Source of the DNA: Anthropogastromicrobium sp963604075
Lineage (GTDB): Bacteria; Bacillota; Clostridia; Lachnospirales; Lachnospiraceae
Reading direction: 5' to 3'
Assembly (NCBI GenBank): GCA_963604075.1
Contig: CAVCPW010000208.1
Location: 1 to 6,556 of the forward strand
DNA length: 6,556 nt
Part shown: positions 1 through 6,200 of the stretch, in pieces
How the letters are laid out: every line of letters begins with the position of its first letter
Numbering within the stretch: position 1 is the stretch's first letter
Translations under genes and position numbers: made by a program
The notes under the pieces: generated by a model
What the model was told of the DNA's origin: nothing
The model's input: only the letters and a program-made list of their open reading frames with translations
Database searches by the model: none

Positions 1-136
1 TAGTTCACTACATCATCGACATTTTATATATACAATTGTCGTTTTTTTATTATATTTTACCATTTGTAAATTAGATGGCGTTTTCTATATATGTATATTT
101 TTTTCTGAGCAAATTATAGAAGGTTTGACCACCAGA
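1..136. other. AT-rich intergenic region, no gene seen
   Basis: This stretch lies downstream of the FliB-like gene and has no credible coding frame. It is very AT-rich with several T-runs. Besides the terminator-like hairpin at 17-48 it holds the inverted repeat TTTAC-N5-GTAAA at 56-70 and the perfect palindrome ACAATTGT at 32-39, either of which could be a protein-binding site. A minus-strand pair TTGCTC and TATAGA with a 17-base gap resembles a promoter reading out of the window to the left. At 125-140 a six-pair hairpin with one G-U wobble and a four-base loop overlaps the FliB-like stop codon, but no T-run follows it. No clear terminator for the FliB-like gene is visible. Confidence 0.6.
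17..48 (+). terminator. Possible intrinsic terminator for a gene entering from the left
   Basis: On the plus strand a short inverted repeat (CGACA at 17-21 and TGTCG at 37-41, with two more possible A-T pairs after a one-base bulge) is followed at once by seven T residues at 42-48. That is the layout of a weak Rho-independent terminator. On the minus strand no T-run follows the hairpin, so it would not serve the FliB-like gene. If real, it implies a plus-strand gene ending just outside the left edge, convergent with the genes here. The stem is short and AT-rich, so confidence is modest. Confidence 0.4.
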
Positions 137-1399
137 TCAACAGCATTGCTCATCTTCAAAAATCATCAAATTACACATATCAAAAATGCTATTTAATACT
201 TCTTCATACTGCTTGTAACAGCACGTTCCGAAGCGTTCCATATTTTCCGGACAGTATTCAATCTCCTTTGAAAAGCGACGTACCAGTTCAATGCGATCAT
301 GCTGTGTGTATATGCCATTTTTCTGAAAGCACTGTATATCAATAAGAAACAGCAAACATACAGATGCAGCAGCAAATAAAACTTTTGCCTCAATCTGACC
401 ATCTAACAGGATTTCCGGATAATAGCGATATATTAGATATACAGCAATGTGTTCATACTCATACATGCGATCCTTTTCCTGCATAAATTCAAGAAACGTA
501 GCTATCTTATCTGTATTTAATAATTCGTCGATATTTTTCTCAAGCTCCTTCATCATTGATGGCCATGTCTCGTCAAGTGATTCCATCCCGCCAAAAAAGC
601 GAATCAAAAATAGTGCACTGCCCTTACGTGTGTTCGCACTTTGTTTTGCATTATAATCTCTTTTATCTGCATTTGACAGCAGTGAAATAAGTCTCTTTAA
701 ACGTGCACCGATGTCTTCTGTGCGATTCTGTAAAATCAAAAAAATCGCTTCACGCTCTTTTAACATCTGGTCAATTGATTCATCAAAATCCTCATCAAAT
801 AAATCTTCATCTGAATCAGAAATATCATATTCATACGCATCACTACCATCTTGTTCTTCACTTGTATTTGGACAGACATCCTTTACTATCTCATCTTCTG
901 CCATCTCTTCTGCTTTATATTGCATTTCATCAGATAGATCACCATCTTCACTCTGTATATCTTCAAACAGCTCTTCATCTTCGCTCTGCATATCTTCTTC
1001 GATAAAAGTAAGAGGCTTACTATCAGAAAACAAAAGTCTCTCGGCTTCTTCACAGCAAAGTCCAAGACCTACTTCTGTGTAATCACCAAACCAGTTATAA
1101 AATCTCGGATGTTCACGACAAATATCGCAAAGTCTGTCCTCTCCTAAATTGATGAAAATATCGCATAGGTTTTCTTTATTTAAAAATGGGCAGCGATTGT
1201 TCTTTAATTTAAAGAAATATTCGCCCGGCTCACTGCCAATCTCACGGCGCAAGCGATCACCAAATGCACCCTTCTCGGCAAGATACCCCTCTGCTGTTGT
1301 CTCATCGACTTCTATTTCCCATCCGGCACAGCAAGTATCTGTACAGGCCGAACCAATACATTTAAACTGATCAAAAAATGCAGGTTTATGATATTTCAT
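137..1399 (-). CDS. fliB: FliB-like flagellin lysine N-methylase family protein
   Basis: Predicted 420-residue cytoplasmic protein of the FliB family; characterised members methylate lysine side chains of flagellin. The N-terminus starts MKYHKPAFFDQFKCIGSACT and shows the family's cysteine pattern: C14, C19, C23-C24 before GW, then C70, C79, C91, C94 followed by HPRF, and C115-C116. These cysteines probably bind an iron-sulfur cluster (family knowledge, recalled). The C-terminal half (YEYEHIAVYLIYRYY, then a hydrophobic helix and KEIEYCPENME) also fits the family. Residues about 124-208 form a highly acidic insert with an 11-residue repeat, which is unusual. The frame stays open up to a GTG at 1426, but ATG at 1399 is chosen because AAAGGA sits 5 bases upstream, and the GTG lies inside the terminator hairpin. 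No flagellar gene is visible nearby, so the substrate is not established; it may methylate another protein. The DNA is more AT-rich than the upstream genes. Confidence 0.78.
   Translation of the reverse strand: MKYHKPAFFDQFKCIGSACTDTCCAGWEIEVDETTAEGYLAEKGAFGDRLRREIGSEPGEYFFKLKNNRCPFLNKENLCDIFINLGEDRLCDICREHPRFYNWFGDYTEVGLGLCCEEAERLLFSDSKPLTFIEEDMQSEDEELFEDIQSEDGDLSDEMQYKAEEMAEDEIVKDVCPNTSEEQDGSDAYEYDISDSDEDLFDEDFDESIDQMLKEREAIFLILQNRTEDIGARLKRLISLLSNADKRDYNAKQSANTRKGSALFLIRFFGGMESLDETWPSMMKELEKNIDELLNTDKIATFLEFMQEKDRMYEYEHIAVYLIYRYYPEILLDGQIEAKVLFAAASVCLLFLIDIQCFQKNGIYTQHDRIELVRRFSKEIEYCPENMERFGTCCYKQYEEVLNSIFDMCNLMIFEDEQCC
776..1030 (-). other. Acidic low-complexity insert within the FliB-like protein
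   Basis: These codons encode about 85 residues dominated by Asp, Glu and Ser, lying between the N-terminal cysteine-rich domain and the helical C-terminal part. The segment is probably disordered. It ends in an Asp-rich run (SDSDEDLFDEDFDES) before a predicted helix beginning IDQMLKE. The frame is intact throughout, so it is an insertion or a linker, not damage. Its DNA is particularly AT-rich and rich in CATCTTC-like words on the plus strand, which suggests growth by repeat slippage. Confidence 0.7.
893..991 (-). repeat. Three 33-base tandem repeat units coding for an 11-residue acidic repeat
   Basis: Three consecutive units read MQSEDEELFED, IQSEDGDLSDE and MQYKAEEMAED. The first two are close at the DNA level: ATCTTC-type 21-base blocks at 944-964 and 977-997 (plus strand) differ at only two positions and lie exactly 33 bases apart. 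The third unit has drifted and keeps mainly the MQ start and the acidic pattern. The period is a multiple of three, so changes in copy number would keep the reading frame. Confidence 0.75.
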
Positions 1400-1411
1400 A
1401 CTTTTCCTTTC
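1400..1411 (-). promoter_or_regulatory. Ribosome binding site that fixes the FliB-like start
   Basis: On the minus strand the bases before ATG 1399 read GAAAGGAAAAGT. AAAGGA (1410-1405) lies 5 bases from the ATG, a good Shine-Dalgarno match. The site begins right after the T-run (1416-1412) of the terminator-like hairpin upstream, so transcript ending or refolding there could affect translation of this gene. Confidence 0.75.
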
Positions 1412-1451
1412 AAAAATGGCTCGCACTTAATTCAAGTTGCGAGCCGTTTTT
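1412..1451. terminator. Bidirectional intrinsic terminator between the kinase and the FliB-like gene
   Basis: A strong hairpin is formed by GGCTCGCA at 1418-1425 and TGCGAGCC at 1438-1445. It extends by three more pairs (CTT with AAG) past a single bulged base to a five-base loop. On the plus strand it is followed by GTTTTT, and on the minus strand by ATTTTT, so it could work both ways. For the minus strand it lies about 50 bases after the kinase stop codon and would end the kinase transcript. Some read-through or a separate promoter is then needed to express the FliB-like gene. Confidence 0.75.
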
Positions 1452-1457
1452 AGCAAA

Positions 1458-1463
1458 ATTATA
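1458..1463 (-). promoter_or_regulatory. Possible -10 element for the FliB-like gene
   Basis: A perfect TATAAT on the minus strand lies 12 bases upstream of the terminator hairpin and about 60 bases upstream of the FliB-like ATG. No convincing -35 hexamer is seen 16-18 bases further up (the sequence there is CAATAA-like). The region is AT-rich and TTATAATT is nearly symmetrical, so it may be chance. If used, the transcript would begin just ahead of the hairpin, placing that hairpin in the gene's 5' leader. Confidence 0.3.
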
Positions 1464-1498
1464 ATTAACTATTCAAAACCTTATTGGTAAAATTGCAC

Positions 1499-3109
1499 TC
1501 ACAGCGGTAAGCTCTCTACAGCCGCACGCTCTACCGGCAGGCACTCCTTATATCTCTGAATGAATGCATCAAATCCAGCTACGTCATCTGCATTTGGCTC
1601 CATGCGAACACCAGTCTCGCCGTGGAATACTTCCTCTGCAAGGAACTCATCAAGCGGCTGATTTTCCTTCTTATGAATCATGTAGGAAGCAAGTAGTGCG
1701 ATACCCCATGCGCCGCCCTCTCCTGCGGTCTCCATCAAAGATACCGGTGCATTGATTGCTGCTGCCATGATACGCTGTCCAACTCCTTTTGTCTTGAACA
1801 GTCCACCGTGGCCATAGATATTATCGAGCTTTACGCCCTCCTCCTTAAACAGGATATCAAGACCCACCTTTAATGCACCAAGGGAGGTGTACAGATGAGT
1901 TCTCATGAAGTTTGCCAATGTAAAATGGCTATCCGGTGTACGTATAAACAATGGGCGACCTTCCTCGAAGCCAGTGATACTCTCACCTGAGAAGTAGTTA
2001 TATGCCATCAGACCGCCGCAGTCTGCATCGCCCTCAAGTGCCTTATTGTACAGCACAGAGAAAAGCTGATTCATGTCAACCGGAACGCCGATTGCCTGCT
2101 GGAATTCCTTAAAAATACCAACCCATGCATTCAAATCAGATGTACAGTTGTTGCAGTGAACCATCGCTACCGGAAGACCATCCGGTGTAGTTACCATATC
2201 AATTTCCTCGTGAACCTTCTTTAAAGCTTCATTCTCATCCATGACAACCATTGCAAATACAGAGGTTCCAGCGGATACATTTCCGGTATGTACGGTTACA
2301 CTGTTTGTTGCTGCCATACCGGTTCCGGCATCACCCTCCGGAGGGCACATTGGAATACCTGCCTCTAACTCGCCACTCGGATCTAAGAGCTTTGCACCTT
2401 CCTCGGTCAGATTTCCTGCCGGCTCACCTGCTACGAGTACCTGCGGTAAAATGTCGCGCAATTTCCAGGAATATCCCTTAGGTGCAATCAACTTATCAAA
2501 GATCTCAACCATGTTTTGATCGTAATCCTTTGTCTTGCTGTCGATTGGGAACATACCGGATGCCTCACCGACACCAAGCACTCTCTTTCCTGTCAACTTC
2601 CAGTGAACGTAGCCTGCCAGAGTGGACAGATAATCGATGCGCGGCAGATGTTCCTCTCCGTTTAAGATTGCCTGATACAGATGGGCAATACTCCAGCGCT
2701 GCGGAATATTAAAGGAAAATGCTGCTGTCAGCTCCTTTGCTGCCTGCTCTGTAATTGTATTTCTCCATGTACGGAACGGAACCATCAGCGTTCCTTCCTT
2801 ATCAAACACCATGTAGCCGTGCATCATTGCTGAAAATCCGATAGCACCAAGTTTCTTAACAGTAACTCCGCACTGTGCCTTTACATCAGCAGCCAGCTTT
2901 GCATATGCATCCTGAAGGCCACCCCAGATATCTTCAAGAGTGTATGTCCAGATTCCGTTCTCCAGACGATTCTCCCAGTCATGTGCGCCCTGTGCGATTG
3001 GAGCATTGCTCTCATCTGTCAGCACGGCCTTGATTCTTGTTGAGCCAAACTCAATTCCAAGAACGGCCTTTCCAGCCTCTACGGCCTCTCTCATTTTTAC
3101 CGAATCCAT
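1499..3109 (-). CDS. FGGY-family carbohydrate kinase (xylulokinase/ribulokinase-like)
   Basis: Predicted cytoplasmic sugar kinase of 536 residues that would transfer a phosphate from ATP to a sugar or ketose; the exact substrate cannot be read from the sequence. Motifs follow the ASKHA/FGGY order: the N-terminal phosphate loop LGIEFGSTRIKAV (about residues 17-29), a substrate-side PFRTWRN (about 101-107), PEGDAGTGM with the likely catalytic Asp near residue 250, TGNVSAGTS (265-273), then GHGGLFKTKG (433-442) and AGEGGAWGIALLA (462-474), which match the C-terminal FGGY region binding ATP. Length fits the family's usual 480-550. The frame allows ATG 3121, but ATG 3109 is preferred because GAGG lies 6 bases ahead of it. 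The gene has its own promoter just after the large upstream gene and ends at a terminator. No pentose isomerase, epimerase or transporter is in view to narrow the substrate. Confidence 0.88.
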   Translation of the reverse strand: MDSVKMREAVEAGKAVLGIEFGSTRIKAVLTDESNAPIAQGAHDWENRLENGIWTYTLEDIWGGLQDAYAKLAADVKAQCGVTVKKLGAIGFSAMMHGYMVFDKEGTLMVPFRTWRNTITEQAAKELTAAFSFNIPQRWSIAHLYQAILNGEEHLPRIDYLSTLAGYVHWKLTGKRVLGVGEASGMFPIDSKTKDYDQNMVEIFDKLIAPKGYSWKLRDILPQVLVAGEPAGNLTEEGAKLLDPSGELEAGIPMCPPEGDAGTGMAATNSVTVHTGNVSAGTSVFAMVVMDENEALKKVHEEIDMVTTPDGLPVAMVHCNNCTSDLNAWVGIFKEFQQAIGVPVDMNQLFSVLYNKALEGDADCGGLMAYNYFSGESITGFEEGRPLFIRTPDSHFTLANFMRTHLYTSLGALKVGLDILFKEEGVKLDNIYGHGGLFKTKGVGQRIMAAAINAPVSLMETAGEGGAWGIALLASYMIHKKENQPLDEFLAEEVFHGETGVRMEPNADDVAGFDAFIQRYKECLPVERAAVESLPL

Positions 3110-3120
3110 ATTGAACCTCA
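3110..3120 (-). promoter_or_regulatory. Ribosome binding site favouring the kinase start at 3109
   Basis: The minus strand reads TGAGGTTCAAT just before ATG 3109, giving GAGG (3119-3116) with a 6-base gap. The upstream ATG at 3121 overlaps this site and has only a weak GCGGAA before it, so the four extra residues MRFN are probably not translated. Confidence 0.65.
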
Positions 3121-3142
3121 TTTCCGCGTCTTATACGCTTTT

Positions 3143-3161
3143 CAGAAAGTACAGCTTTCTG
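3143..3161 (-). other. Hairpin in the kinase mRNA leader
   Basis: CAGAAAG (3143-3149) and CTTTCTG (3155-3161) form a perfect seven-pair stem with a five-base loop. It lies about 20-40 bases after the predicted transcription start and 34 bases before the kinase ATG. There is no T-run after it, so it is not a simple terminator. It may stabilise the message or have no role. Confidence 0.45.
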
Positions 3162-3187
3162 TTTTCTCAAGTTTTTACTGCATGTTC

Positions 3188-3216
3188 AGTATAGCATACC
3201 GCGGACCGAAATACAA
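3188..3216 (-). promoter_or_regulatory. Sigma-A-type promoter with extended -10 for the kinase
   Basis: On the minus strand TTGTAT (3216-3211) and TATACT (3193-3188) are separated by exactly 17 bases, and TGC directly before the -10 gives an extended -10 (TGn). Transcription should start near 3181, leaving a leader of about 70 bases. The -35 lies only 12 bases past the stop codon of the large upstream gene, and no terminator separates the two genes, so the kinase may also be read from the upstream transcript. Confidence 0.72.
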
Positions 3217-3228
3217 CTTTGACTTTTC

Positions 3229-6200
3229 TTACTGTTTGACGTAATAGAGGAACGCCCGCAATTTTGACCATGCCGACTCATCCCAGTCATGATCGACCTC
3301 AACCTCATACAGCGGAGCCTCACATGCCTGCTTTAATCCTCTCATCTGCAAGATAATCGACGCATTTTCATAGCGTGGGGCAACAGTAAGCATCGCATTG
3401 GTGCGCTTTGCAAGCTCCAGTGTCTTTGCAAAACGGTAACGTCCATTTCCACCCGCAAAATCGCTCAGATATGCATCAGCTGTGTCTGACAATCCCTGTA
3501 TATCATCAGAAAATGCATTGTACCGTCCAAGCAAGTTTCCGATTGTTTTCATGTGTGACTCGATTGTCTCCATGATTTCCATCGTAAGCGCTTGCGTATG
3601 TCCTGTAAGCATTTTTCCTTTTTTCTCACCGCATCCATTTTCTTTCCAAAGGAAATACAAATACTCGACCAGCGGCGCGCGCAAAATGGTATATTCGTTT
3701 TCAAGCTCGTCCAGAATACCATCATTTAAGACGCTCAGGCACATTGGTGTTCCAGTCACGCCAAGGACGGTTGATCTAGCGGTCGACTTAACACCTGCCG
3801 TAGCATCTGTATTACTATTTTCCTCACTACATTCCTTTTCGGCTTCTCTGGCTGAAAGCTGCCCGATGCGTTTTGCCAGCTGCTCAAGCTCATGCCACTC
3901 TAATATAGAGGAAACATCAAAACTATCTCTTTGCTCAGCTGGAATCACATACAGTAAATCACCTGTCATGACTGCCCTTGCGAACAAATCAAGATCGTCT
4001 GTCTGCCCTGGAATACGCTCGATGATTGGTGCAGCAAGAATGACTTTTTCCATGCCGCCCTGCCCCAAAATAGCGTCAATGACAGTGGCGTATTGTCCGT
4101 CCGCCTCAGAGCCAAGCGTCTGCGGAACAAGATATTGCACAACACACGAACTTACCTGCTCCTTTTGATTTTTCAAAATGCTTCCGAGCAACGCAACAAA
4201 TGGCAGATATTCTTTACTATTTGTTTGAGCACGTCCGAGTGAAAGTGCTTCTTCATCTGCCACTGGCAGTACATGTACGGTATGCCCTGTCTGTTCATAA
4301 TATTGTTCCAAAAACTTTGTATACAAACCAAGATTCGGAAGATATAGAGGAAGATTCTTTTGCACCCTCGGCTGAATATTCGATGTTCGGATGGTGACAT
4401 CTTCAATGTCAAAATCAGCTGGAAGCGCCTTCGCCTCACGCTTTGACAGGCTGTTTAAAAATGCCTCAATTCGTGTGACAACACCGACTTTGCTGAAATG
4501 CTCATCGACCTCGATCTGCAAATATGGTTTGTCGCCCATCTCCTTCTTAAACAAATGACTCAACATGCTGTCCGGTCCACAGCCATGGTTTGTCAGATAA
4601 ACAGCATAGAGATTCGGATGGTGCGCAACCAGCTTAGCACCTGACAAAATGTGCTGTCCAAACGGCCAATAGAGATTCGGGTACTCCTCTGAAATATCAA
4701 TGGAATGGCCCGGCAGATGCGACAGTGTAATCACCTTTATACCGCGCTCAAGAAGCAAATCAGGGATGCCCATATTTAAGATTGGATCGGACACTCCATA
4801 ATTTCGTGTGATCAAAACAAGCACTTTGTCCTCTGGTTTTAAGCTGTCTAACAGCTGCTTTCCCTGTTTTTCCACAGCACTTGTGTGCTTTCGCACTGCC
4901 ATTGCACCCGCTAAAAGTGCTTTTGCACAAAATGGCTTTGGAATGCCAAGAATTTTCCCCAGTCCAACCATTGCACTTGCCATCGCCTCTTTTCCGAAGT
5001 CAAGGTCAAACACTGGCGAAAGAAGCGTGATTCCCTTTTCTTCAAGGCCGAGTGCCTTTCCGATAGAAACAGCCGCCGTCTGCATGTATACGCAACCATA
5101 ATTATGCTCGACATGGCTTAGCTCATGCTTCATGGTATGAATCGTCGGCATAAAAATATAGTCTACCTTCGCATCAACTAACTGCTTCATGTGACCGTAA
5201 ATCAGCTTGACTGGATAGCATGTCTCGCCTCTGGCATTCTCCTGAGACAAGCGAATCGTCTCCTCATTTGTCGGCTTTGTCAGAAGAACATTGTAGCCGA
5301 GAGAGGTAAAGAACGCATTTGCCATCGGAAAAAACTTGTGAATCATCAGTGCAAACGGCACTCCGACAGTCTTTTTTCTCGGGTCGCGCTCACCTGTGTA
5401 ACCATCGAGAAGGAGCTTGTCCGCTTGATGATAAAACTCGATATTTTTTCGCACCTCTTCATTTCTATTGTCCATATGAATCATCTTTCCTGAAAACTCA
5501 TAGCCTGCAAATGATGAGCTCTTTCCCACATTAGCCTCCTTTGCAAGAAGTGCCACGCCGAACGCACCGCTAATGGAAAAGTATGGATTGACAGTCAGAC
5601 GATCGCCATAAAAAGCGCGAAACGCTGCCACGATGCCAGGATTGTACGCCACACCGCCCTGCAGCACGATATGATTTCCGACTGGCTTTGTCCCTACTAC
5701 CTTATGAAGATAATTTTTCACAATTGCATAGCAAAGACCCGCCGCAATCTCGTTTTGCGCAATACCCTCTGCCGATGCTGCCGCAATTGCTGTCTCGATA
5801 AAAACGGTACAGCGCTCACCTAAGCTGGCTGGGTTCTTAGCAGTTAACGCAAGTGGTCCAAACTCATTGATTGGGATGCCCATACGCGCGGCCTGCTCCT
5901 CCACGAAGCTGCCTGTTCCTGCTGCACAAATCTTATTCATCTGAAAATCGCTTACTCGGCCATCCTCAATATGGATATATTTACTGTCCTGTCCGCCGAT
6001 CTCAAATACGGTATCAACCTCCGGCACACAATGCGCTGCTCCGGCTGCCTGTGCCGTGATCTCATCGCGAATTGCATCTGCGCCAAGCATTCGCCCTACA
6101 CGTTCTCGACCGGATCCGGTCACACCCACTGCCTGAAAAACAAGCGCTCCAAAGCGCTCTTTGATGCTTGCAAGGCCTTTTCGCACTGCTGCCTCCGGAT

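Noticed and set aside
711..1082. Plus-strand open frame of 123 codons, very serine-rich
   Set aside because: It lies opposite the acidic insert of the FliB-like gene; the serine runs are the antisense reading of repeated Glu/Asp/Ser codons, so it is a shadow.
1400..1426. GTG start at 1426 for the FliB-like protein, adding nine residues
   Set aside because: The GTG is within the terminator hairpin and lacks a ribosome binding site, whereas ATG 1399 has a good one and begins at the family-like sequence MKYHKP.
1412..1451. Riboswitch or T-box in front of the FliB-like gene
   Set aside because: The intergenic space is only about 100 bases and holds a single simple hairpin with T-runs on both sides; no conserved aptamer-like set of stems is visible.
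3482..4168. Plus-strand open frame of 228 codons opposite the large fused gene
   Set aside because: It is wholly antisense to a well-supported gene, is Ser/Cys-rich with no recognisable domain, and looks like a by-product of the codon pattern on the other strand.
4173..4439. Second minus-strand frame of 88 codons inside the large gene
   Set aside because: It overlaps the large gene in a different frame, has no recognisable features, and the main frame here is continuous, so no frameshift is implied.
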